The notes under the pieces were generated by a model. The model had not been told where the DNA came from and did not search any database. It was given only the letters and a program-made list of their open reading frames with translations. A stretch of DNA of 33,654 nucleotides from a virus. The translations under genes were made by a program, and so were the position numbers. The number at the start of each line of letters is the position of its first letter. Within the stretch, counting starts at the first letter, position 1. Location: the IMG/VR virus record IMGVR_UViG_3300032326_002081, positions 1 to 33,654 of that record. One strand, written 5' to 3'. Positions 8,093 to 15,502 of the stretch are shown here, piece by piece.

Positions 8093-9079
8093 ATGGAAAC
8101 TTCAATTGTTGACGTCGTAATCGGCATGCAATATGGCGATGAAGGCAAGGGAAAGATAGCCAATCAAATGGCTTCAAATGGTGAATATGATTATGTAATT
8201 CGCTTCAATGGTGGAGGAAATGCAGGTCATACAATTTACCTCAATGGAGAGAAAATTGTTACACATCTTGTTCCTTGCGGTATTATGCATGGTGTTACTT
8301 CTGTCATCGGTAATGGTTGTGTTATCAATACACAAAAACTATTTGACGAACTTGAGTATCTTAAAGGATTTGGATTCGATACATCGCTTCTGAAGATTGC
8401 AGAAAACGCACATATTATTACCCAAGATCATATTGACGAAGATTCCAAAGACACAACTATTGGAACAACTCGCACTGGAAATGGCCCTTGTTATAGAGAC
8501 AAAGTGGCCCGTACTGGAATTCGTGCCAAAGATGTCCCAGAATTAGAGCCATATCTTGTTGATATGTATAGTCTTATTCATTCATCACCAAAGAAATTTT
8601 TAGCTGAAGGAGCTCAAGGATATTGGCTTGATGTTGACTTTGGCGATTATCCTTACGTCACATCATCAAACACCGGGGTAGGAGCAGTATTAAGCAATGG
8701 TTTCAATTATAAGCAAATACGGAATGTTGTCGGGGTTATCAAATGTTATTCTACCTATGTTGGAGCTAAAGGATACCAAAAATACGACGAGAGATTCGAA
8801 CAATTGCGTGAGATTGGTCAAGAATACGGAGCCACTACAGGACGGCCAAGACAAATAGATTGGTTAGATCTTGATGAAGTTAATGAAGCTTGCAAAATGA
8901 ATGGTGTTGACTTTTTAATTGTCAACAAAATGGATGTTCTTCGACAGGTCAATAGTGCTTGGAATTTATACGAAGATCAAATGATTCTTAGTTGTAAGGA
9001 TGAAAAATCTTTTATGGATCGTATTGCAAATTATTTAGACCCATCTATTGACATTGAATTCCAAGGGCAATTACATTGA
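8093..9079 (+). CDS. Short adenylosuccinate synthetase of the PurA/PurZ0/PurZ superfamily
   Basis: Joins aspartate to a purine nucleotide: IMP if PurA-like, dGMP (towards 2-aminoadenine nucleotides) if PurZ-like. Its 328 residues are about 100 fewer than bacterial PurA, as in archaeal PurA and phage PurZ. Visible motifs are GMQYGDEGKGK (11-21), GGGNAGHT with catalytic His46, TTIGTTRTGNGPCY, FLAEGAQG (Glu172-Gly176), YPYVTSSNTGVG, GATTGRPRQ (246-254, aspartate-binding loop) and NKMD (278-281, base recognition). The catalytic Asp16 is retained; as I recall, canonical PurZ has Ser or Gly there, so this looks like PurA or the Asp-retaining PurZ0 class. No DpoZ, MazZ or DatZ gene is visible here. 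I start at ATG(8093); an in-frame TTG at 8087 lies within the upstream hairpin. The TGA stop overlaps the clamp gene by 4 nt. Confidence 0.9.
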   Translation: METSIVDVVIGMQYGDEGKGKIANQMASNGEYDYVIRFNGGGNAGHTIYLNGEKIVTHLVPCGIMHGVTSVIGNGCVINTQKLFDELEYLKGFGFDTSLLKIAENAHIITQDHIDEDSKDTTIGTTRTGNGPCYRDKVARTGIRAKDVPELEPYLVDMYSLIHSSPKKFLAEGAQGYWLDVDFGDYPYVTSSNTGVGAVLSNGFNYKQIRNVVGVIKCYSTYVGAKGYQKYDERFEQLREIGQEYGATTGRPRQIDWLDLDEVNEACKMNGVDFLIVNKMDVLRQVNSAWNLYEDQMILSCKDEKSFMDRIANYLDPSIDIEFQGQLH

Positions 9080-10197
9080 AATTTAAACTTATAAAGTCAG
9101 AATATCTAAGCAAGTTCTCTTTAATGAGTAAACTTGATAAGATGAAAATTTCTATGAACGAAAATAAAACAACAGGCTCAGATAGCCTGTTGTTTTATAC
9201 TAAAGATAATATGTTGAACATTTATCTGAGTAATGGCCAATCTTCTGTTAATTTTGGAATGGATATCTCTGTTGATGAAGAGAAATGTTTTGCTATAGAT
9301 GCTAATCTCTTTTACAATGCTTTTTCTAACTTTCCAACAGATGAAGTTCAATTTGCTTATCTCGAAGATGATCACTCTCTTGTATTTGGCAATAAGAAAA
9401 CAAGAGTTTCTCTCAGAACTTCTTTAGTTTCAAATATTGAAGATTTATTATTCAATTCATTTGATATTTCTTCAGATGTTGAATTTAATACCTTAAACTA
9501 TTCAAACTTTTCAGATGCTATAAGATTAACTTCTTTTTCATGCGCACCTGACATAGATGAATATCCATATACTTCTATATTGATGTTTATAGACAAGAAT
9601 GAATTCAATTGTTATTCTTCTGACAAACACAGAATTTCAATATATGGTAAAAAATATACAAACCAAAATTCTCACTTGTTACCAAAATCTTCAGCTGATT
9701 TACTTTTGAACTTTGTAAATAAAAATGATGATTTTAAATTTTCTATTTACAAAAACAAACTTTTTTTGAAATGGGATAAAAATATTTTCACCACAGCTCT
9801 TGAAAGTAATTCTTATCAAAGCATATTTGAAAATTATAATAAGTTCTTTTCAGAATCTAATCATGTATTGTCTACAAAAGTTGATAAGCAACAGTTGCTT
9901 CAATCTATAAAGTTCATTGGCAACATTTCATCTTCTCACACTATAACAATGAATTTTGAAGCTGATCAGCTTATTATTACAGGGTCGAGTTCAGACAAAG
10001 GCACTATAGTTGATAAAATTCAACTCGAAGAAGAAGTAGAAAGTTTAGAGGTTGTATACCTTGCAAACCATCTCATGAAAGTTATTGAGATACTTCCACA
10101 AGATCAAGTGACACTTAATGTCAAAGAATATAATGGTTTTTATTTGCTAATGGTTGAAACACTGAGCTATAATCACATTGTTTTTCCAATGGGATAA
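9076..10197 (+). CDS. dnaN: DNA polymerase sliding clamp, DnaN-like
   Basis: Beta-clamp homologue of 373 residues, the usual bacterial beta length, expected to form a dimeric ring of three domains per monomer. The evidence is length, the domain 2 signature CYSSDKHRISIYG (bacterial form: ATDGHRLA), the alternating strand pattern, and the C-terminal NGFYLLMVE...HIVFPMG, which matches the position of the bacterial PMR(L/I) end where clamp-binding peptides dock. Identity to cellular clamps is low. It starts with TTG(9076) in a TTGA overlap with the previous stop: the next in-frame ATG would remove the first strand (KFKLIKSEYL), which the family needs. It sits between the PurA/PurZ-like and delta-like genes, one nucleotide before the latter. 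Confidence 0.85.
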   Translation: MKFKLIKSEYLSKFSLMSKLDKMKISMNENKTTGSDSLLFYTKDNMLNIYLSNGQSSVNFGMDISVDEEKCFAIDANLFYNAFSNFPTDEVQFAYLEDDHSLVFGNKKTRVSLRTSLVSNIEDLLFNSFDISSDVEFNTLNYSNFSDAIRLTSFSCAPDIDEYPYTSILMFIDKNEFNCYSSDKHRISIYGKKYTNQNSHLLPKSSADLLLNFVNKNDDFKFSIYKNKLFLKWDKNIFTTALESNSYQSIFENYNKFFSESNHVLSTKVDKQQLLQSIKFIGNISSSHTITMNFEADQLIITGSSSDKGTIVDKIQLEEEVESLEVVYLANHLMKVIEILPQDQVTLNVKEYNGFYLLMVETLSYNHIVFPMG

Positions 10198-10198
10198 T

Positions 10199-11197
10199 AT
10201 GTCAAGAATTTATATTGGTTCAAAAATAGCAGCAATAGATTCTGTCAAGAAAGAATTTCCTGACAGAATTCTTGTTTTATGTGATAACCCAGAAAATCAG
10301 GCAAAAAATTATTCTATTTTTTTTGATCAAAACAAACTATTTTTACATGACAATCCAAATGTAGAAAAGCTCAAAATCATTCAAACTCAGATTACAGCAA
10401 ACAAAGGTACTCATTTTTTATTTTACGATGATGAGAGCTTTGATGGCAGAAACTCATTAATACAATCAATCAAGAAGTCTAATCTCATATTTGATTATTC
10501 TTATCCTTTATATGGTGATTTTGCAGGTCTCAGAAGATCAATAAACAGCTACATAAATGCATCAAATAAAACAATAGACATAAGTTGCTTTGAATGGCTG
10601 AATAAAAATTGTCCAACAATTAAATACAAATCAAAAGCAACTGGATCTAAAAAAGAATCTATCTGCTACGATATCGACTTATTGAATAAAGAATTTGAAA
10701 AAATACTTTCTGTAAATGACAAAATCACCTTGGAAGATTTGCAGTTATCTTCGTTCGTTACTGACGCTGATATATTTGAATTTATAGAATTTTTGTTGAA
10801 TAATAATATCGAAGAAACTTATAATTTATCTGATAAATTGGTTGATTCTATTGGTGAACAAGCTTTATTACTTATTCTTCTTTCGCAACTTGTCTTTATT
10901 CTTGAAGTAGTATCTTGTAAAGAAAATAAACTATACAACTTAGAAGAAGTAATTAAAATTGTTGAGAAGAAAGATTTACTTGGAAAATACTTGAGTAATG
11001 ATTGGCAGGAATGTAATTTTACTCATAAGACGCAAAACCCTATAAGAATAAAGATTGAAATGTCTAAAAATAGACCATCTTCTGAAAAGATCTCATTCAT
11101 GATAAGTTCAGTTATAGATTCTATATCTCATTTAAGAAATAATGGGCAAGTTCAACCAAGCATGTTTTTACTTTTGAGCAAAATGTTATCTGTATAA
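10199..11197 (+). CDS. Clamp-loader delta subunit-like protein (HolA family)
   Basis: A 332-residue protein assigned to the delta (clamp-opening) subunit on pattern and context. The middle shows a HolA-like run: ISCFEWLNKNCPTIKY, then the short basic segment, LLNKEFEKILSV, ITLEDLQLSSFVTDADIFEFIEF-like ordering, LLNNNIEETYNLSDKLV and GEQALLLILLSQLVFILEVV, the order seen in delta domains II and III (D-[IF]-F-L.. followed by .L..L..G..PL.LL..L...F). There is no Walker A, as expected for delta. It begins 1 nt after the clamp gene and the DnaX-like ATPase lies 3 kb upstream in the same direction. I chose ATG(10199) because a longer frame from TTG(10178) would lie inside the clamp gene. Confidence 0.65.
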   Translation: MSRIYIGSKIAAIDSVKKEFPDRILVLCDNPENQAKNYSIFFDQNKLFLHDNPNVEKLKIIQTQITANKGTHFLFYDDESFDGRNSLIQSIKKSNLIFDYSYPLYGDFAGLRRSINSYINASNKTIDISCFEWLNKNCPTIKYKSKATGSKKESICYDIDLLNKEFEKILSVNDKITLEDLQLSSFVTDADIFEFIEFLLNNNIEETYNLSDKLVDSIGEQALLLILLSQLVFILEVVSCKENKLYNLEEVIKIVEKKDLLGKYLSNDWQECNFTHKTQNPIRIKIEMSKNRPSSEKISFMISSVIDSISHLRNNGQVQPSMFLLLSKMLSV

Positions 11198-11204
11198 TTT
11201 ATGA
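11193..11204 (+). promoter_or_regulatory. -10 element, predicted leaderless start
   Basis: Perfect TATAAT (11193-11198), 6 nt, then the ATG at 11205. The preceding gene's stop lies inside the hexamer (11195-11197). No convincing -35 at 17 nt and no Shine-Dalgarno sequence, so transcription would begin on the start codon. Confidence 0.45.
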
Positions 11205-11768
11205 ATGCAAGATAACTATGAACATATTAATAAGCTTGTAGAGTTATGTAAAAATGATGACTCTGGTGCATTATTTCAACTATTTGATTTTTACAAACCA
11301 TTATTGCTTTCATCAGTAAGTCGTTGTATATATAAAAACCCAAAGCTTTCAAGATATAGAGAAGATATCTTTAGAGAGTCGGTGTTTGTGCTAAAGAAGT
11401 TGATTGATCAATACGATCCAACTCTCACTTATTTTTCTTATTTTTTATCGACCAGAATAGATATAAATCTTTTCAGGTATGTAACTGATAAATACCAAAC
11501 CGATGAGTATTTTATTGAAGACTATTGCCCTGATGAAGATTCTTATGATCCATTTAATAAAATAAATAGCGCAATTTCAATTCATGCAGCACTTACACAA
11601 TTAAATGAAAAGCAACGTGAAGCTATTGAGTTATATTTTTTTGAAGGATTAGATCAAGAACAAGCATCAATTAAATTGAACATCACCCAAAGTTCTTTTT
11701 CAAAAAGATTGCAACGTGGCTTATCTAAAATGAAAGAAATATTGGGTGATGATTTCTTACTTGACTAA
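11205..11768 (+). CDS. Second small sigma-70-family factor
   Basis: The 187-residue product has region 2 at about residues 7-95 (LVELCKNDDSGALFQLFDFY, YREDIFRESVFVLKKLIDQYDP, TYFSYFLSTRIDINLFRYV) and region 4 at about 125-180 (ALTQLNEKQREAIELYFF, then the helix-turn-helix DQEQASIKLNITQSSFSKRLQRGLSKM). There is no region 1.1 or 3, giving the ECF-like two-domain layout. It is shorter than and clearly different from the sigma factor at 7352, so the phage probably switches between at least two promoter classes. It is the last gene of the plus-strand replication run; its 3' end overlaps the convergent metalloprotease gene by 12 nt, with no hairpin terminator between them. Confidence 0.85.
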   Translation: MQDNYEHINKLVELCKNDDSGALFQLFDFYKPLLLSSVSRCIYKNPKLSRYREDIFRESVFVLKKLIDQYDPTLTYFSYFLSTRIDINLFRYVTDKYQTDEYFIEDYCPDEDSYDPFNKINSAISIHAALTQLNEKQREAIELYFFEGLDQEQASIKLNITQSSFSKRLQRGLSKMKEILGDDFLLD

Positions 11769-14573
11769 TCTTCTATGATTATACACTGATGCTTTTTTGT
11801 CAGATGTAAATGGATCTTTGATATCATCAGGCTGTTCTGTTTCCATTTTTATATTAGAACCAGGTTGAGGTTTTGTAGGTTCAAGCCCAGGAAAATGTCC
11901 AGGAGCTCTTTTTCTACTATGAGGATCATTAGGATCTTCGCCTTCTTTCCAAGTCCAAGTGCCTTCTGGAATTTGCTTACCAGTATAAACAGGCATCATT
12001 TCATCAAATTTTCTTCCGCCAGGTATTTTTTCAGTGTAGCCAATTAATGATTTTGTGATATCAGCAATATCTTCAGCTGTTGGTTTTTCCGGCTCAGCAT
12101 CATCATCTTTCTTTTGTTGTTTTGCTCTTGTAGGATCATCTAAGTCAAGAACATCACTTGTCAATAAACCATTAGCTACAGCATCAGCAACCTTACCAAA
12201 GTAATCTTTCAAGTATCCTTCTAAAACTGAATCAGAAACATCACTGACATCAAATATCATCATTGTTCCAGATTTAATTAAATCTTCTTGAACTCTTTTG
12301 AGTTCATTTTCTAATTCAATTTTCTTTGAATAATTAAGATCTCCTAATGTATCCAATTCCTTCTTGATTTGATTTTTTCTTTTGATCAAGCCTCTTCTAA
12401 AATCTCTTTTACCAGAAACAGTAAATATTTCATGGAATATCATTTCCAGTCTGTTTCTTTGTCTTTCAAGAATTTTTAATACAGCTTCTTGTGGATCAGG
12501 AATATCAATAGTAGTTCCATCGGGCTTTCTAATTTTACCAAAATTTTCTTTTTTGAATTCTGCTGAGGCATCTTCCATCATCAATCTTCGAACATTTGTA
12601 CCGCCAGACATAAGGTGGATTTTTTGATTGACAATATCTTGAAGCCATTGTTCTTTTGCTGCTTCGTAAACTGTTTTAGAAACCATTAAATTTGAAAGTC
12701 TATTTCTAAATATTTCAGATAGATAAGGGATGTCACCGTGAACTCTTGCATACATTTCAGAAGGATTAATTAAGTAAGCTTCTTCTTTTGTAACTTCTGG
12801 ATTAAGTTCTTCAGATGGAGCCATTATAAGATCGCCAGATGCAAGATAATGAAGAGCGTGAGCAATTTCATGTCTTCTTGTTGCTTCTGTAAATTTGGTA
12901 TGTGAAATGCCCAAGTTTTCAGCTAATTGCTTGTGATGTTCTAATGAGTCATATGAATCAGTTCTTATGATGATTGCTGGCACATTTTCTCCAGATTGAG
13001 TTGGAAATCTTGGAACAAATAAGCCTCGCCATAGACCATCAACAAAATCAATGTCATTAATTTGCAATTTTGTAATTTTGTTTTTGTTTAAGAATGACTT
13101 GAGAGTATTGCTATCAAATTCGAGTAAAGTTAATTTTTCAGCGTACTTTATAAGATCTTCTTTTGAAATAGTTGTATATTGTCTTTCTTGCTCCATTTTA
13201 TCAAGATAACTTGTTGCAAATTGAGTGAACATTTGCTTGGATGATTTTTGTATTTCAAGTTCTCTTCTTTCAAAATCTGAAGCGTTGGCAGGTATGGGTT
13301 TAGATTCTACTGATGGATCATAATCATTATTCCAAGTCTTTTCAATAGGATCTATTTTCTTAATCACACCCTCTTTAATTGCTTTAGATATGACATCTAA
13401 CCCACTACTCAAGATAGTATTCTTTGCTTGATTGCTTTTTGACGTTAAGGCGGCTAAATTAGGAAGTTGATTTCTCGCACCTGCTTTGAAATTATCTAAT
13501 TTTTCAGGATTTTCTTCAAGATATTTCAACATGGTGTCAACAGTAGCAAATCCTTGGTATAACCACAAATCCCTAATTTTATCTCCTTGTTTTTCACAGT
13601 ATTCCTTAAACTCAGGATCTTGTCTTAATTGCTCAATATGAAAATCTTTAATGTCCCATTCATATGAATATGTGTAAATTAAATCTATAAATGATTCTAA
13701 TAAAAATTGTTGTTCGGGATTTGTCTTCTTGATATAAAAATAAGTTTCAACTTGGCTGTAAGTATCAGAGTAATTAAAAAGTTCCTTAACTGTGTATTCA
13801 TCAAAAATACCAATACAAGCTTCTATCAATGACATAAATTGATCAGGCTTGAGTCCACTTCTTGCATATGACACCATAAATGGTCTCAATCTGTTAGCAA
13901 AATCTGTATTTATATCAGTGTTATTAAGAAAATTTATTACGCCTTGATGGCTTTGGAATCTTTCCAAAAGTGGTTTTTCTGAAATTGCTCTATCAAGGAT
14001 TTCTTTTCTGTCAACATCATTAGGATTTACACCAAATTTCTTAACATCACCATCTCTTATCATATACATCAAGGTGGATTCATTGATTTCTACACCTTTT
14101 GAGGAGAGTAAATTTAATGTCTTAAAACCAATTGAAGCTAAACTCTGGAAGCCATACTCCATTACTGTAGCACTTCCAGCCCCATCGCCTATCTCAATTG
14201 ATCCATTATCTTTTTCTTTTAATAATTGAGTTATTTTGCCTAAGTAATCTAATATAAGAAAAGTTTCTGAATCTGGCGTACCAATCTTTTTCAAGTGATT
14301 ATCTACAAACTTTACAATTGCATTTCCAAAAAACTCTAAATCTGATCGATATTTTGATATATTGCCTTCACACATCTTAAGATAATTGATTTGCGTGACA
14401 TATTTAATAAGCTGCGACATAGAGTAAACAGTAGGCATTTTATTAGGGTCATTAAAATTAGCACCTTTTAGTGTTTCTTTGAATGATCCGCCCCATTCAA
14501 ACTTAGGTGATGACAATACGTCCCATGCATCAGCTGCTTCTACTATTCTTTTAGATTGTTTGTAGTTCCACAT
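11757..14573 (-). CDS. Large protein with a gluzincin-type zinc-metalloprotease motif
   Basis: The 938-residue product has at its centre ATRRHEIAHALHY, an HExxH site (His568, Glu569, His572), followed 34 residues later by NPSEMYARV, whose Glu606 is well placed as the third zinc ligand. About 550 residues before it are mostly helical with no recognised domain; residues 726-770 are a likely coiled coil (KRKNQIKKELDTL ... ELKRVQEDLIK); the C-terminus is Pro-, Asp- and Lys-rich. The N-terminus MWNYKQSKRIVEAADAW recalls the MWY[KR] starts elsewhere here. There is no signal peptide. The substrate is unknown: a virion-associated protease ejected with DNA or a host-targeting protease would fit. It is a single gene on the minus strand, between the second sigma gene and the packaging module. 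Confidence 0.85.
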   Translation of the reverse strand: MWNYKQSKRIVEAADAWDVLSSPKFEWGGSFKETLKGANFNDPNKMPTVYSMSQLIKYVTQINYLKMCEGNISKYRSDLEFFGNAIVKFVDNHLKKIGTPDSETFLILDYLGKITQLLKEKDNGSIEIGDGAGSATVMEYGFQSLASIGFKTLNLLSSKGVEINESTLMYMIRDGDVKKFGVNPNDVDRKEILDRAISEKPLLERFQSHQGVINFLNNTDINTDFANRLRPFMVSYARSGLKPDQFMSLIEACIGIFDEYTVKELFNYSDTYSQVETYFYIKKTNPEQQFLLESFIDLIYTYSYEWDIKDFHIEQLRQDPEFKEYCEKQGDKIRDLWLYQGFATVDTMLKYLEENPEKLDNFKAGARNQLPNLAALTSKSNQAKNTILSSGLDVISKAIKEGVIKKIDPIEKTWNNDYDPSVESKPIPANASDFERRELEIQKSSKQMFTQFATSYLDKMEQERQYTTISKEDLIKYAEKLTLLEFDSNTLKSFLNKNKITKLQINDIDFVDGLWRGLFVPRFPTQSGENVPAIIIRTDSYDSLEHHKQLAENLGISHTKFTEATRRHEIAHALHYLASGDLIMAPSEELNPEVTKEEAYLINPSEMYARVHGDIPYLSEIFRNRLSNLMVSKTVYEAAKEQWLQDIVNQKIHLMSGGTNVRRLMMEDASAEFKKENFGKIRKPDGTTIDIPDPQEAVLKILERQRNRLEMIFHEIFTVSGKRDFRRGLIKRKNQIKKELDTLGDLNYSKKIELENELKRVQEDLIKSGTMMIFDVSDVSDSVLEGYLKDYFGKVADAVANGLLTSDVLDLDDPTRAKQQKKDDDAEPEKPTAEDIADITKSLIGYTEKIPGGRKFDEMMPVYTGKQIPEGTWTWKEGEDPNDPHSRKRAPGHFPGLEPTKPQPGSNIKMETEQPDDIKDPFTSDKKASVYNHRRLVK

Positions 14574-14586
14574 AATACTTATTATG
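14574..14586 (-). promoter_or_regulatory. -10-like element before the metalloprotease gene
   Basis: On the minus strand CATAAT (14586-14581) is followed by 7 nt and the ATG at 14573. It fits the TATAAT-to-ATG spacing seen before several plus-strand genes; no clear -35 is visible. Confidence 0.35.
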
Positions 14587-14660
14587 TTTTGTAAAAGAAC
14601 TAAAAAATCCTATGGAATAAAATTTCTAAATTTATGTAATATGTTTATATGTTCCAAGAA

Positions 14661-14708
14661 ATCCCTTAAGACACGCTATAACTACGTCTAAGGGATATTT
14701 TTCTTTTA
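14661..14708 (+). terminator. Hairpin with T tract in the leader of the packaging module
   Basis: ATCCCTTAAGAC (14661-14672) pairs with GTCTAAGGGAT (14686-14696), 11 bp with one bulged A, followed by ATTTTTCTTTT. It is shaped as a plus-strand terminator but lies downstream of no plus-strand gene: the gene to its left is on the minus strand and starts at 14573. It may be a leader attenuator for the gene at 14723, or protect that gene from upstream read-through. TATAAC in its loop (14677-14682) could be a -10. Confidence 0.5.
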
Positions 14709-14722
14709 AGGGGAGAATCACT

Positions 14723-15436
14723 GTGGTTGAAAAAAATACATCCGATGACATGATTTATAATTGGCGCAATGAATTGCGTTCACATAAAGATGGCGTAGTT
14801 GTTGTAGCCAGTTCCCAAGCAGCTCAGTATAAAGCTCAAGGTTACAATAAATCCGAAGTGGTTGAACTTCTTGCAGCAGACAATTTTGATATTGATGTTG
14901 CAAATAGAGTTGCTTCTAAGTTGTTTGATTCACCAACTGTTGCAACTAAGGAAACAGTTCAAGTTGCAGTAGTGCCTACCAAGTACGATGATTGTGTTCC
15001 AGTGATTGAAAGATCCTTGGAAAAATATAGTGCTAAAGAATTTGTAAAGAGACTTTGTACTGGATCTCATTCTATTGTAAAGACAGATGATAAAGGTATT
15101 CAAACCTGGATCAGAGCTGCAGAGTTAGCAAAAACAAATTCCAATGGTGTAATAAATTTACATGCTGCACTCAAGCCTTGGGTTGAAGAAGCATTATTAA
15201 ATTCTGTTTTAGTTGCACAATCAGAAAAACCTCAAGTGAAGACAGCTTCTAAAAACAAATATGTTGTAAGCAACAGAAAAGGCACTGCTGAGGTAGATCT
15301 CGTAAATGCTACATCAACAAGTGAAAAGTTTACAAAAGGTAATTATGCTGATTTTGGTTTAGCTGATGAATATATGGTAGGTGCAGCAGATTCTGTTTCC
15401 CCTTATCAAAGATTAAGAAGAGCTTTAAAAGACTAA
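14723..15436 (+). CDS. Hypothetical protein opening the packaging/head module
   Basis: A GTG start at 14723 is supported by AGGGGAG (14709-14715), 7 nt upstream, one of the best Shine-Dalgarno sequences in the window. The 237-residue product has no family I recognise. Residues 25-60 (VVVVASSQAAQYKAQGYNKSEVVELLAAD) look like a small helical domain, the middle (IERSLEKYSAKEFVKRLC, IQTWIRAAELAKTN) is helical, and the C-terminus is Ser-, Ala- and Lys-rich and contains QVKTASKNKY, an instance of the basic-x-Ala-Ser motif recurring in the head module. It is isolated: hairpins lie on both sides, so it is probably a separate, strongly expressed transcript. It could be a virion or scaffold protein; this is inferred from position only. 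Confidence 0.8.
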   Translation: MVEKNTSDDMIYNWRNELRSHKDGVVVVASSQAAQYKAQGYNKSEVVELLAADNFDIDVANRVASKLFDSPTVATKETVQVAVVPTKYDDCVPVIERSLEKYSAKEFVKRLCTGSHSIVKTDDKGIQTWIRAAELAKTNSNGVINLHAALKPWVEEALLNSVLVAQSEKPQVKTASKNKYVVSNRKGTAEVDLVNATSTSEKFTKGNYADFGLADEYMVGAADSVSPYQRLRRALKD

Positions 15437-15452
15437 TCATCACAAACTTCAA

Positions 15453-15487
15453 CAAAACAAGCCGCTATATGCGGCTTGTTTTGCTTT
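15453..15487 (+). terminator. Rho-independent terminator
   Basis: CAAAACAAGCCGC (15453-15465), loop TATAT, GCGGCTTGTTTTG (15471-15483), then CTTTT. A 13-bp GC-rich perfect stem, the strongest terminator of the left part of the head module. It ends the transcript of the gene at 14723 only 15 nt before the next start. Confidence 0.92.
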
Positions 15488-15489
15488 TG

Positions 15490-15502
15490 TATAAAATTTA
15501 TT
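15490..15502 (+). promoter_or_regulatory. -10 element, predicted leaderless start of the terminase operon
   Basis: TATAAA (15490-15495), 7 nt, ATG (15503). It directly follows a strong terminator, so a new promoter is needed here. The -35 position falls inside the terminator hairpin and shows no consensus; there is no Shine-Dalgarno sequence. Confidence 0.5.

Noticed and set aside
10178-10198. Earlier TTG start for the delta-like protein
   Set aside because: It would overlap the end of the clamp gene and only adds MFFQWDN; the ATG at 10199 fits 1 nt after the clamp stop.
15476-15502. Earlier TTG start for the putative small terminase
   Set aside because: Those codons fall inside the terminator hairpin and -10 element; the Cys/Phe-rich translation (FCFCIKFI) is an artefact.
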